The notes below the pieces were generated by a model. That model worked only from the letters and a program-made list of their open reading frames with translations. It was not told the origin of the DNA and ran no database searches. A stretch of 64,000 nt of DNA from Luteolibacter sp. Y139 (GTDB lineage Bacteria; Verrucomicrobiota; Verrucomicrobiia; Verrucomicrobiales; Akkermansiaceae). Each line of letters starts with the position of its first letter. Position 1 is the stretch's first letter. Shown in pieces: positions 25,574-34,092 of the stretch. The stretch spans positions 744,001 to 808,000 of the forward strand of contig NZ_JBBUKT010000002.1 of NCBI RefSeq assembly GCF_038066715.1, in the 5' to 3' direction. The translations under genes were made by a program, and so were the position numbers.

Positions 25574-27849
25574 GAACCCCCGACGAAATTACGGCGGGTT
25601 CCACGACCGCTGGGACCCTCGAAGCCCAAATCAGCATCTTCCAGGGTGTCTGGGGCAAGAAGCCCACCGAAACAATGACGATGGCGGACTATCTCCGCCG
25701 AGTGTCGGCTGGTGATTGGAAACAACCCGTGGAGGAGTGCCGGGGTCTTCTAGCAGCGGGCGATGAGGCCGCATACCGGGATGGGAAGAAGAGCTTGCCA
25801 GCCGTTTGCCTGAGCGGGACCGCGAAGACCCGCGACTCGTCGGTCCCATTAGTGGATCGAGAATTCGAACACAACGGATTCCTGCAAGGCGATCTGGACG
25901 AGAAGGACCACAAGGGTATCTCCTTGAAAGAGATCGAAAGCCGGCTGCGGTCGATCCCGGAGGTTGCATTCTACTTTCGCTCCCCGAGCGGCAAGGGATT
26001 CAAGGTGGGAGTTCGCGTTCGTCCGGATGTCGAGTGTCACGAAGCTGCATTCGTCAGTGCTTCGGGCCGATTTGCAGCGAACGGTCTCAAACTAGACCCC
26101 TCGACCAAGGACCCAATGCGTCTCTGTTTCGTGTCATACGATCCAGACGTGTGGATTCGAGAAGGAGAAACAAAGGAATTGGAACACGACGAACGGTGCC
26201 TACGGCTTTCGCGAGAAAGCGAAATCGATTGCCGGTATCCCAAGCCAAGTGAGGATCAAGTTCGCGACATGCTTTCGTTCATTCCGCCGCGGCCGGAGTA
26301 TACGATGTGGCTCAAAATCATTGCGAGTGTGTGCGATGCCGTGGGCGAAGAGGCCGGGCTTCGCCTCCTGAAGGAATGGAGTCCCGAAGAACGGGAAGGC
26401 GAATACGAGGAGAAGATCAGGCACCGATTGGAGCGAGTGGCGGCGGCGACGCTGTTCTTCTACGCCCGTGAACACGGTTGGACCGGTGGGTGCCAACCGG
26501 CAGATGTCCGCTTTTTTCCCCAGCGTGGAGAGTATTTCATCCGCGCCGCCCACTGTTGGCGTCCCTACCGAAGCCGGCTTCATGTCCTCAACCGATTGAT
26601 GAAATCTCAGCCCGATGAACTTTCACCCAAAGAGAAACGGCGTCGGGCGGAAAACCTCCTTCAGACAATCGAAGAACGTAACGTGATTGACTGGGCAGGC
26701 CCGCTCGCGGGCCACCCGGCGGGCCCCCATAGCGCGGGTCAGCACCAGCTTCTGGTCACCATCGGTCCGTCTCTCGTCCCGCCCGAACCGGGCAACTGCG
26801 ACACCATTCTCGCAATCTTGGAGGCGGTTATTGGCAATGATGATCACGCAGGGAACAAGCAGGTCGAATACGTGCTAGCTTGGCTGAAGCTGGGGTTGAC
26901 TGCGATCCGCTCAGCTGTGCGGACTCCGGGTCATGTACTGATCTTTGCTGGAGTGCCCGAATCGGGAAAATCGCTACTGGTCTACCTTTTCAAGCTCGTG
27001 TTCGGCGGGCGAGTGGGAGTGCCGCACCAAGCGTGGAGTCGCGAAACCACCTTCAACGCTGACCTGATGGGAGCCGAGCTGCTGGTGATCGACGACTGCT
27101 ACAACTCCGGCGAGATGGCCAAACGTCGAGCACTGGCGACATCCATGAAGGAATCGCTATTCAATGACGAGGTCCGCATTCATCCGAAGGGCCGCGAAGC
27201 ATTTTGCGTTCAACCAGTTTGGCGGGCGGTGATGTGCTGCAACGACGATCCGGACTCCCTGTATGTGGTCCCGCCTTTGACCAGCGATGTTCGCGATAAA
27301 TTCACGATTCTCCGAACCCACCGGCGACCGCTGCCCCTGCTCCCATCAAGCCCGGAGAAGCGACGAGAGTTCCAGCAGCGGGTCCAGCGTGAATTGCCCG
27401 CGTTTATTCACCACCTGGACAACTTGACGATCCCAAGTTGGCTGAAGGCAAATAACCGCTGTGGAATCGAACCCTTCCACCATCCCTACATCAAGGCGCT
27501 GCTGGGAGACCTGAATCCGGAGGTCCAGTTGCTGGAACTCATCGACTATGCCATGAGCTTTGCTGAAGGTGGAGACGCCCAAAAGGGATCGTGGGACCCG
27601 GTGCGTCTGTTGCCGGAGCAGAAGCGAACGATTTGGACCGCGGCCGAGCTTCTCTCTCACATCGGCCAGCCTGGGCATCTGCCCCTGCATATGTGCAAGG
27701 GACTTCCGAATTCCCCGCAGCGAATGGGCCGCTACCTAATGTCGCTTGCCAAGTCTCACCCCCATCGCGTCCGGGAAGCGTCCATGCGAAACGGATATAA
27801 TCGCTTCGAGATTCTCCCCCCGCCCGAAACACAGCAACCGACAGAATGA
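25570..27849 (+). CDS. Primase-helicase of a mobile element (BT4734-like, PriCT, SF3-like ATPase)
   Basis: A 759-residue replication protein. The N-terminal part (about 60-210) matches BT4734-like primase domains (GFLQGDLDEKDHKG, FYFRSPSGKGFKVGVRV). A PriCT-2-like helical segment follows (about 225-310, DQVRDMLSFIPPRPEY). A P-loop ATPase has Walker A GVPESGKS (461-468) and Walker B VIDDC (D508, D509). I use ATG 25570, which overlaps the HTH stop; the open frame to 25429 lies inside that gene. Such proteins replicate P4-like or PICI-like satellites and integrative elements. The repeat array just upstream is the probable origin it acts on. Confidence 0.85.
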   Translation: MRTPDEITAGSTTAGTLEAQISIFQGVWGKKPTETMTMADYLRRVSAGDWKQPVEECRGLLAAGDEAAYRDGKKSLPAVCLSGTAKTRDSSVPLVDREFEHNGFLQGDLDEKDHKGISLKEIESRLRSIPEVAFYFRSPSGKGFKVGVRVRPDVECHEAAFVSASGRFAANGLKLDPSTKDPMRLCFVSYDPDVWIREGETKELEHDERCLRLSRESEIDCRYPKPSEDQVRDMLSFIPPRPEYTMWLKIIASVCDAVGEEAGLRLLKEWSPEEREGEYEEKIRHRLERVAAATLFFYAREHGWTGGCQPADVRFFPQRGEYFIRAAHCWRPYRSRLHVLNRLMKSQPDELSPKEKRRRAENLLQTIEERNVIDWAGPLAGHPAGPHSAGQHQLLVTIGPSLVPPEPGNCDTILAILEAVIGNDDHAGNKQVEYVLAWLKLGLTAIRSAVRTPGHVLIFAGVPESGKSLLVYLFKLVFGGRVGVPHQAWSRETTFNADLMGAELLVIDDCYNSGEMAKRRALATSMKESLFNDEVRIHPKGREAFCVQPVWRAVMCCNDDPDSLYVVPPLTSDVRDKFTILRTHRRPLPLLPSSPEKRREFQQRVQRELPAFIHHLDNLTIPSWLKANNRCGIEPFHHPYIKALLGDLNPEVQLLELIDYAMSFAEGGDAQKGSWDPVRLLPEQKRTIWTAAELLSHIGQPGHLPLHMCKGLPNSPQRMGRYLMSLAKSHPHRVREASMRNGYNRFEILPPPETQQPTE

Positions 27850-28030
27850 GAGCTTCCTTTCTGCCCCCTTTTCGGCAGCCCTCTGCCCCTTACTGGCAGC
27901 GGGTAGAGGGTGGCGGGTTACGTCGCAGGTCGCACAGTTCAAGCGGTGGGATCAGTGCATTACCTTCCGTGGATTTCACCGAACAAGAACTCGAAGGTGT
28001 CACTTCTGAACTCCGAAATCTTACAATTTC
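27850..28030. other. Gap with a weak hairpin and a repeat shared with position 2192
   Basis: Arms CCCTCTGCCC (27879-27888) and GGGTAGAGGG (27901-27910) can pair, giving a possible weak terminator after the primase gene; no T-run follows. The segment 27913-27934 (GCGGGTTAC...AGGTCGCA) resembles the inverse of 2192-2208, differing by a 5-base insertion. No gene with convincing features is seen. Confidence 0.4.
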
Positions 28031-28606
28031 ATGTCCACTAAACCACTCTCCCATGCCCCTGCCGATTCCCCCGCCCCATTACCACCGAACCGACAACGGC
28101 CCTCACGTGAAGCGTGGGCACAGTTGAAAGCCGCCTTTTTGGCGGGTGCCGAACTGCGTCCTCTTGCCAGGGCCATTGGGGTCGCCGAGGGTACCCTACT
28201 GTCTCGTGCTTCCCGCGAAAGATGGTCCGACGAGCGAGACGCTGCTCGTGCCCAGGTAGCTGCCCTCAGCGGCTCCATGGAAGAGCTTTCGCAATCGATT
28301 GCAGTCGAGCGCGAGCAGCGGGCACAGCGCCATCTGGACCGTATGGGTAACCTCACAGAATGCGTTGGTGACCGGGTCCAGAAGATGTCGCCCATCGAGG
28401 CTCTCGACCGCATCCACAAGATTTCCATTTTTGATCGCTTGGCCAGACGAGCCCTGGGCCTCGACTTTCGGCCCAAGGAAGAGGCTAAGCCCCCGATGAT
28501 TAATCTGGCGGTGCTTAGCATGGACGGACCGAGCGTGGTGCTGGACCTCCACGCCGCCCAAACGAGCCCATCCTTAAAATCCCAAACCCTCTCTCTCCCA
28601 GAATGA
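28031..28606 (+). CDS. HTH protein, small-terminase-like
   Basis: A 191-residue protein. Residues 24-66 form an N-terminal helix and a helix-turn-helix (REAWAQLKAAF, PLARAIGVAEGTLLSRA, ERWSDER) as in phage terminase small subunits and other element-encoded DNA-binding proteins. A long helical middle follows (SMEELSQSIAVEREQRAQRH). The C-terminal end is unknown. Being next to the primase-helicase and an excisionase-like gene favours a satellite- or phage-derived packaging or regulatory role. It overlaps the next gene by ATGA. Assignment as small terminase is tentative. Confidence 0.55.
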   Translation: MSTKPLSHAPADSPAPLPPNRQRPSREAWAQLKAAFLAGAELRPLARAIGVAEGTLLSRASRERWSDERDAARAQVAALSGSMEELSQSIAVEREQRAQRHLDRMGNLTECVGDRVQKMSPIEALDRIHKISIFDRLARRALGLDFRPKEEAKPPMINLAVLSMDGPSVVLDLHAAQTSPSLKSQTLSLPE

Positions 28607-28875
28607 GTTCCAAGTTTTCCGTGGCAGGTACAGCCTGCAACCTTTTCGCCGTCCACACAATTTCCGGACAGTCTCATCCCACCTCGCGGGATGATCTTCA
28701 CTTGATGCCCTGCCCCGTGGTCGTCCTCAAAGAGAATGCGGACGGAAGCTACGAATTAGCGCCAAAGATCGTGGTCGAATTTGGGCTGATTGATCCGGGC
28801 GGCGAGAACTTCCTCGGGTTCGCCGATTCGTTCGAGCAAGCCGTAGGCAACTTCCTGCCCCGCTCGCCCCTGTAA
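28603..28875 (+). CDS. Small hypothetical protein
   Basis: A 90-residue protein of unknown function starting at ATG 28603, which overlaps the stop of the upstream gene, and ending at TAA 28873-28875, seven bases before a strong hairpin. It has a central PCPVVVLKENADGSYELAPKIVVEFGLID segment that looks like a beta-rich domain. I see no catalytic motif or membrane segment. The tight coupling supports it being real and part of the mobile element. Confidence 0.55.
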   Translation: MSSKFSVAGTACNLFAVHTISGQSHPTSRDDLHLMPCPVVVLKENADGSYELAPKIVVEFGLIDPGGENFLGFADSFEQAVGNFLPRSPL

Positions 28876-28882
28876 AACAAGA

Positions 28883-28906
28883 CGCCCGAAGCTTTCGCTT
28901 CGGGCG
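28883..28906 (-). terminator. Strong terminator hairpin downstream of tRNA-Asp
   Basis: CGCCCGAAGC (28883-28892) and GCTTCGGGCG (28897-28906) form a perfect 10-bp stem; on the minus strand the loop is GAAA and the stem is followed by TCTTGTTTT, a classic Rho-independent end for the tRNA transcript. It also stops plus-strand transcription from the gene ending at 28875. Confidence 0.75.
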
Positions 28907-28913
28907 GTGTCGG

Positions 28914-28932
28914 ACCTGAGTCGGACTCAGGT
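28914..28932. repeat. Perfect inverted repeat
   Basis: ACCTGAGTC and GACTCAGGT are separated by one base (28914-28932). It lies between the terminator and tRNA-Asp. It could be a protein-binding or attachment-type site; this is not shown by the sequence. Confidence 0.45.
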
Positions 28933-28971
28933 TCTACTTTGGCCAACCTCTTGATCCCCAAGGGGAGAGAT

Positions 28972-29048
28972 TGGCGGAGCGGACGGGACTCGAACCCGCG
29001 ACCTCCGCCGTGACAGGGCGGCATTCTAACCAACTGAACTACCGCTCC
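28972..29048 (-). tRNA. tRNA-Asp (GUC)
   Basis: On the minus strand this is a 77-nt cloverleaf with encoded CCA (28972-28974), discriminator G, 7-bp acceptor stem GGAGCGG/CCGCTCC, D-arm AGTTCAGTTGG, anticodon loop CTGTCAC with anticodon GTC, and T-arm GCGGGTTCGAGTCCCG. It marks the boundary between accessory and core DNA. The tRNA is intact, so an element using it as target would have restored the gene. I found no copy of its 3' end elsewhere in the window, but the far left end is outside it. Confidence 0.97.
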
Positions 29049-29159
29049 ACTGGTAGTTTCTCTTGCGCGCCGTCCGGTGCTTGGTGCCCCGTGCGGCGTG
29101 CGCGGAAGCTAGGTACCTCCCCGGCCCCGCGCAATACCTATTTTGACTTTTTCTTACAT

Positions 29160-30086
29160 TCAGGAGAGGGCTTCCACGACCGATTCCAAGGACGCCAGAT
29201 CCTCAATGGAATACACCGTTGCCTCCTTCGAAATCTTCGCCACGAGACCCGCCAAAACCTTGCCAGGACCGAGTTCGATGAAGGTCCGATGGCCCTTTCC
29301 GATCAACAATTCGATCGATTCCGTCCAGCGCACCGAGCCCGTCACCTGCTTCTCCAGCATGCTGCGGATCTCCGCGGGATCGGACACCACCGAGGCACCG
29401 AAATTGCAGACCACCGGCAAAACCGGCGACTGCACCGGCACGCCCGCCAGCTCGGCGGCTAGCTTGTCCTGCGCGGCCTGCATCAGGCGGCTGTGGTAGG
29501 CCCCGGCGACGTTCAGCTTGATCGCGCGGCGGATGCCGTGGTCACGGGCCTTTTCCACCGCGGCATCGATCCCGGCGACGGTGCCGGAGAGCACGATCTG
29601 GCCGGGTGCATTGAAGTTGGCCACATCCACATCGCACTCGGCAGCGAGCGCGCGGACGGCATCCTCTTCACCACCGATCAGAGCGGCCATTGAGCCCTGC
29701 GTGGCTTGGCAGGCTTCCTCCATGAAAAGGCCGCGCCGGGCGACGATCTTGAGTCCGTCTTCAAACGAAAACGTTCCCGCAGCCGCATGCGCCGTGAACT
29801 CACCGAGCGACAGGCCTGCGGCGGCCACCGGATTCAGACCGCCCACGCGTTCCCTCAGCAGCGCCAAGGCCACGAGGCCGTGGAGATACAGCGCCGGCTG
29901 GCAGCGCGAGGTCCGGGTCAGCTCGTCATCCGGCCCTTCGAACATCACCTCCGAAAGGGCGAAACCAAGTGCCTCGTCAGCCTTCTTGAACAACCCGCGC
30001 GCCGTCTCCGACGCCTCGTGGAAATCCTTGCCCATGCCCACCTTCTGGGCGCCTTGTCCGGAGAATAGAAGAACCACGTCGCTCAT
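29160..30086 (-). CDS. fabD: Malonyl-CoA:ACP transacylase
   Basis: A 308-residue FabD that moves the malonyl group from CoA to acyl carrier protein in fatty acid synthesis. The nucleophile is S93 in GLSLGE, H198 lies in AYHSR, and a conserved ARR segment sits near R118. The N-terminal FSGQGAQ loop is standard. I start at 30086 (MSDVVLLFSGQG); the frame continues to 30344 but overlaps glycerate kinase. The gap to glycerate kinase is 13 bp, so the two may be cotranscribed. Downstream is tRNA-Asp on the same strand. Confidence 0.95.
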   Translation of the reverse strand: MSDVVLLFSGQGAQKVGMGKDFHEASETARGLFKKADEALGFALSEVMFEGPDDELTRTSRCQPALYLHGLVALALLRERVGGLNPVAAAGLSLGEFTAHAAAGTFSFEDGLKIVARRGLFMEEACQATQGSMAALIGGEEDAVRALAAECDVDVANFNAPGQIVLSGTVAGIDAAVEKARDHGIRRAIKLNVAGAYHSRLMQAAQDKLAAELAGVPVQSPVLPVVCNFGASVVSDPAEIRSMLEKQVTGSVRWTESIELLIGKGHRTFIELGPGKVLAGLVAKISKEATVYSIEDLASLESVVEALS

Positions 30087-30099
30087 GTCGCCGCCTGTC

Positions 30100-31209
30100 C
30101 TAGCGGGCGGCCAACCCACGGAGCAAGTCCGCATGCTCCGCAACGAGCGCGGTGACAAGCTCCGGCGCGCGGGCAATCGACTCCGCCACCGGCAGGCCGA
30201 AGCTCTCAAGCGACAGACAGGCATCGAATAGCGGCCGCGCCGAATCCTCGATTCGCCCCGCCACCGCGACCACCGGGATGCCCGCGGCCTTCGCCATCGC
30301 GGCGACTCCCGCAGGCCCCTTGCCCCCGAGCGTCTGGACATCAAGCGAACCCTCGCCGGTGATCACGAGATCGGCCGTCTTCAAGCGCTCCGCCATGCCA
30401 AGCGCTTCCGCCACGAGGTCAAAACCCGCAACAAGCTTCGCATCCGCAAAGCGCAGCAGGCCGAAACCAAGTCCTCCCGCGGCACCTGCCCCTGGGGTAT
30501 TCGCTTGGACCTCCCCACCGGAAACCTGCACAAGCCGGGAAAGCACGCCATCCAAGAATGCCACATCCTCCGGCGATGCCCCCTTCTGAGGACCGAAGAC
30601 AGCCGAAGCGCCGCGCGGACCGGTAAGTGGATTGTCCACGTCACAGGCAACGATCACTTCTGGAAGCGGTATCCTTTCCGACTCGTCGACGCGATCAAGC
30701 GTGACGAATACACCCGGCACCGGAGGAAGATAGGTGCCTTGATCGTCGAGGAATCTGACTCCAAGCGCGGCCGCCATGCCGGCTCCGCCATCATTGGTAG
30801 CGCTCCCTCCGAGTCCAACGAGCACTCTAGTGGCACCCGATACCTCGATGGCATGCCGTATCAATTGTCCGGTGCCATAGGTGCTGGAAACGCTGGGATT
30901 CCGATCCTCGGGACGGATCCTCCACAGTCCGCTGGCAGAGGCCATTTCGATGACTGCCACCACTCCCTTGCTACTACGATAGATGCCGTAGCTCGCCTCG
31001 ATGGGTCGCAGCTTTGCATCGGTGCACGGCGCGGTCACCCACTCCCCGCCGCTACCCGCCAGCATCGCATCCACGAAGCCCTCGCCGCCATCGGCAATCG
31101 GGCAGATGTCGATCTCCCACTCCCCGGGAAGCCCGGCGCGGATCGCCTCGCAGGCTTCCGTCGCGCCCAGGGATCCCTTGAATTTGTCGCAAGCCAGCAG
31201 GACGCGCAT
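30100..31209 (-). CDS. Glycerate kinase, type 1
   Basis: A 369-residue member of the GlxK/GarK-type glycerate kinases, which phosphorylate D-glycerate to 2- or 3-phosphoglycerate. The N-terminus (LLACDKFKGSL) and IADGGEGF segment, the GLGGSATNDGGAG loop and the TGEGSLD motif near residue 288 are all present. It is the usual length. Its stop is 13 bp before fabD, and the yebC gene follows upstream with its stop 11 bp before the start of this gene, so all three may share a transcript. Confidence 0.9.
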   Translation of the reverse strand: MRVLLACDKFKGSLGATEACEAIRAGLPGEWEIDICPIADGGEGFVDAMLAGSGGEWVTAPCTDAKLRPIEASYGIYRSSKGVVAVIEMASASGLWRIRPEDRNPSVSSTYGTGQLIRHAIEVSGATRVLVGLGGSATNDGGAGMAAALGVRFLDDQGTYLPPVPGVFVTLDRVDESERIPLPEVIVACDVDNPLTGPRGASAVFGPQKGASPEDVAFLDGVLSRLVQVSGGEVQANTPGAGAAGGLGFGLLRFADAKLVAGFDLVAEALGMAERLKTADLVITGEGSLDVQTLGGKGPAGVAAMAKAAGIPVVAVAGRIEDSARPLFDACLSLESFGLPVAESIARAPELVTALVAEHADLLRGLAAR

Positions 31210-31220
31210 TGAAGCAATTG

Positions 31221-31931
31221 TCAGGCGAGATTCGTGAAAACGACCTGCACGTCGTCGTCCTCCTCGATCTTCTCGAGGATCACTTCAACCTCGGCCATCT
31301 GCTCTTCGGTGAGCTCGATCGGCTGGGTCGGGATGCGCTCCAGGCCAGCCTTCTTGGTGGCAATTCCGAGCTTTTCCACGGCCGCGGTAAGACTGGAGAA
31401 GTTGGCGTATTCCCCGATCGCCCGGGCGATGCCGTCCTCGACTTCCAGCTCTTCCAAGCCGCCATCGATGAGCTCCATCTCGATCTCCTCGAGATTCATT
31501 CCCGGCGTCACCTCGAACTCCACCACCGACTTGCGGGTGAACATGAAATCCAGCTGGCCGCTGTTCACGATCTGGCCGCCGTTCTTGTTGAAGATGGTCT
31601 TCATGTTGACCACCGAGCGGTTGGTATTGTCGGTGGCACACTCGATGTAGAAGAGCGAGCCGTGCGGCCCCTTGCCCTCATAGGCCACTTCCACGATGTC
31701 CGCGGCGTCCTTGCCGGCGGCGCGCTTGATGGCGGCGTCGATCTTGTCCTTCGGCAGGTTCTGGCCCTTCGCATTGGCAATGGCGAGGCGCAGCGGGGCA
31801 TTGGCCGCCGGGTCCGGGCCGCCATTTTTTGCAGCCATGGTGATGGATTTGGCGAGCTTGGGGAAAACGCGGGACATGGTGTCCCAGCGGGCTTCCTTGG
31901 CTCGGCGTCGGCATTCGAAGGCGCGTCCCAT
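31221..31931 (-). CDS. yebC: YebC/PmpR family protein
   Basis: A 236-residue protein of the YebC family, implicated in relieving ribosome stalling and in transcription control. The core GGPDPAANAPLRLAI and DKIDAAIKRAAGK segments, and the EGKGPHGSLFYIECATDN stretch, are clear. The start at 31931 gives MGRAFECRRRAKEARWD instead of the standard GHSKWANIKHRK N-terminus; the frame runs further to 32099 but without conserved residues. The C-terminal domain is normal (EEDDDVQVV). The altered N-terminus looks like a lineage trait rather than damage. Confidence 0.9.
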   Translation of the reverse strand: MGRAFECRRRAKEARWDTMSRVFPKLAKSITMAAKNGGPDPAANAPLRLAIANAKGQNLPKDKIDAAIKRAAGKDAADIVEVAYEGKGPHGSLFYIECATDNTNRSVVNMKTIFNKNGGQIVNSGQLDFMFTRKSVVEFEVTPGMNLEEIEMELIDGGLEELEVEDGIARAIGEYANFSSLTAAVEKLGIATKKAGLERIPTQPIELTEEQMAEVEVILEKIEEDDDVQVVFTNLA

Positions 31932-32124
31932 GATACTTGATGAAATTCTTGGCTGGCCGGATTGAAGCGGATCGGCGGCATCGGGCAAGCCCGCAAGCAC
32001 TTGTCTGCCGCCGGGAAAACGGGCAGGCGGTGATGCCACGGCCGAAAACAAAATGGGGCCGGCAGCAGGGCCCCATGAAAAGCCCTGCTGCCCGCCCAAA
32101 CAATCCTCCGAATTGCCCTAGAAA

Positions 32125-32562
32125 TCAGTTCACCTTCACCTCGATCTCACGCGACTGAGCCTTCTCCTGCTTCGGCAGATGGACGAACAGGACGCCATCC
32201 TTGAACTGCGCCTCGACCTTCTCGGCATCGGCATTCTCCGGCAGGTTGAAGCTCCGTAGGAAAGTGCCGTAGGACCGTTCGACGCGGTGATACTTCTTGC
32301 CGTTCTGTTCCTTCTCGAAGGCACGCTCGCCCTTGATCGCCAGCCGGCCCTTCTCGACCGTGACATGGACATTCTCGCGGGCGACTCCGGGAAGCTCGGC
32401 TTTCACGAGATATTCCTTTTCATCCTCGAGGATATCAACAACCGGCACCCATTCGGCAACGGCGGCACCTCCGCATTCGCGCTCGTTGCCCAGGGCATTC
32501 AGCACGCGATGCTGCAATTCGTGGATGTCGCGAAGGGGATTCCAGTGAGTCAGAACTTTCAT
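32125..32562 (-). CDS. Small heat-shock protein Hsp20
   Basis: A 145-residue alpha-crystallin-type chaperone that binds unfolding proteins. The alpha-crystallin domain starts near WVPVVDILEDEKEY and contains LPGVARENVHV, the GRLAIKGER strand, YGTFLRSFNLP and the end strand DGVLFVHLPK, closely following bacterial class A Hsp20. ATG 32562 is chosen because upstream codons are not conserved. It lies near yebC but 193 bp away from it with no shared overlap. Heat regulation is expected from family knowledge; no CIRCE element was found upstream. Confidence 0.93.
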   Translation of the reverse strand: MKVLTHWNPLRDIHELQHRVLNALGNERECGGAAVAEWVPVVDILEDEKEYLVKAELPGVARENVHVTVEKGRLAIKGERAFEKEQNGKKYHRVERSYGTFLRSFNLPENADAEKVEAQFKDGVLFVHLPKQEKAQSREIEVKVN

Positions 32563-32957
32563 GATCGTGGTCGTAAGTAGTGGTTTGAAAGACGGATCAT
32601 TGAGTGGGTCGCGAAAGCAACAGGGCCGTCTCCCGATCGCTTCCGGCTCTGGAACCCACCACCGCACTCCGGCGACGAGCTCCAAGGCGAAAGGAGAGTT
32701 GCAGGCGAAATGCCAGCGCGTTCACAGCGACACAACGAGCTGAATATCAGCACTCGTCACTTCGCCCACGATTCCCAACCCGCGACAAAGTGCTGCGGAG
32801 GAAAGTCAACCTTTGTCACAGAGGCGGGACAGGGTGTCCGCCCCTTGGGATCGGAGACCCGGACTGCGTGCAGCCTGCTGTCGCTCAAGGCCAGCAGCCC
32901 TGCTGCGGGTAAGCACCTCGGTGTATCCGATCACTTGGAGGCTCTCCAAATGCTCCT
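32563..32957. other. Intergenic region, no gene seen
   Basis: 395 bp between hsp20 and the exported protein at 32958, both on the minus strand. It should hold the hsp20 promoter, but no CIRCE pair was found; GCTGA-ATA-TCAGC at 32739-32751 is a small hairpin. The plus-strand frames here have atypical composition and overlap each other, so I treat them as chance. Confidence 0.45.
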
Positions 32958-33617
32958 TCACTGGGAGCGCACACCATTCTTCTTCCCGCTCCCGCCCGCT
33001 TCCCTCAGCGACTCCTGAATTTTCTTCAGATCAATGGGCTTCTTGTAAGCGACAAAGCTGTTGGCCGCGGCGACTAGCGACTTGCTGACCGTCTCCGGCT
33101 TCATCTTCTTGGGCACTGCCGCATTGAGGACGATGACATGCCCGCTTGCGACGCGGGTCAGGTAAATCTGGCGGGAAATCTGGGTATCCACGCCTTTCGG
33201 CATGGCATAGGACCATGAGAGAGCATTGGTGCCGTCACGCAGCGAAACGAATTCCGACTCGATGGTCAGGTCTGACTTCGTGAGCTTCTCAATGTATTTC
33301 TCCTCCCAGTCGCGGTGCGCCTGCAGCAGCTCCTTGGGAGCCACGTTCGCGGCCTTCTTGCCAAGGACTTCGGCAGCCGTGGTCGTCTGGATTTGGAAGA
33401 CGATTCCACCCACGTTCAGGAAGAAGTTGTCCGGGTTATCCATCGCTTTGACGGAATCGCCCGGGATCTCCACGGTGAACCGGCAGTCCGGCACATCCCA
33501 GACGACGAGTGCTCCCGTCACGGATTTGAGCGCCACCACCCCTTCGGCGGTGGCAGGAGCAGGCAGCCACAGGACTATTGCAGCCAAGACAAGCGGAAGG
33601 AACACGGAGCGTTTCAT
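32958..33617 (-). CDS. Exported protein of unknown function
   Basis: A 219-residue protein with a Sec signal peptide (MKRSVFLPLVLAAIVLWLPAPATA, cleavage near residue 24). The mature part is mixed alpha/beta without motifs that I recognise; ENVNVHV-type or catalytic sequences are absent. The start at 33617 sits directly before the signal peptide; the longer frame to 33707 would place it inside. It is likely secreted into the periplasm or beyond. The role is unknown. Confidence 0.75.
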   Translation of the reverse strand: MKRSVFLPLVLAAIVLWLPAPATAEGVVALKSVTGALVVWDVPDCRFTVEIPGDSVKAMDNPDNFFLNVGGIVFQIQTTTAAEVLGKKAANVAPKELLQAHRDWEEKYIEKLTKSDLTIESEFVSLRDGTNALSWSYAMPKGVDTQISRQIYLTRVASGHVIVLNAAVPKKMKPETVSKSLVAAANSFVAYKKPIDLKKIQESLREAGGSGKKNGVRSQ

Positions 33618-33768
33618 GAAGCGGGATCGGGATGCGCCGGAGTTAAACATCTCAATCACCTGCAGACTCAAGGATGGAAATAACAATCCCGGCAGTGAGT
33701 CTAACATTCGAAGGAAATGAAAACCGCAGCACGGCGTCCCTTACGCGCATGACGCCTCGTCGGGCGCT

Positions 33769-34023
33769 TCACTCCAGCCACAGATCCCGTTCCATCTCCA
33801 TCAGCATGCGATCACCGGACGCCGCCTTGTGCGCGTCGCTGACTGAGTCGCCATGGCGGAGATGAGCGCGGAAGGCATCCTTTTCGTAGTCCTCCCCCGA
33901 ATCATCATCGAGATGAAGGGCACTTTCGATCATAGCGGTGGCCAGGCCGGAAGCCATGCGAGCGCAGCTCGAGAGAGACAGCGAAGCAAGAACGACCACG
34001 AGAAGATATGGAGGAGTCTTCAT
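33769..34023 (-). CDS. Small lipoprotein
   Basis: An 84-residue lipoprotein: a hydrophobic signal segment ending in LSSC with the modified cysteine at position 20, followed by a charged, helical mature part (DDDSGEDYEKDAFRAHLRHGDSV). It would be attached to the inner or outer membrane after processing by Lgt and Lsp. No homologue comes to mind. It lies alone between two minus-strand genes. Confidence 0.75.
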   Translation of the reverse strand: MKTPPYLLVVVLASLSLSSCARMASGLATAMIESALHLDDDSGEDYEKDAFRAHLRHGDSVSDAHKAASGDRMLMEMERDLWLE

Positions 34024-34092
34024 GGAAACAAGTCAGGGGTTACATGACCATGAACACCCCTCTCCACGAATGGTCGCGCGCTTTCTCAGCCG

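Noticed and set aside
28749-29033. 94-codon minus-strand frame over tRNA-Asp
   Set aside because: Peptide resembles typical tRNA-derived false ORFs and overlaps the tRNA and terminator.
32739-32751. Possible CIRCE half-site upstream of hsp20
   Set aside because: Only a short GCTGA-ATA-TCAGC hairpin is present, with no second CIRCE half.
32710-33018. Plus-strand frames near 32,700-33,000
   Set aside because: Three overlapping frames without motifs, overlapping the exported protein gene; treated as chance.
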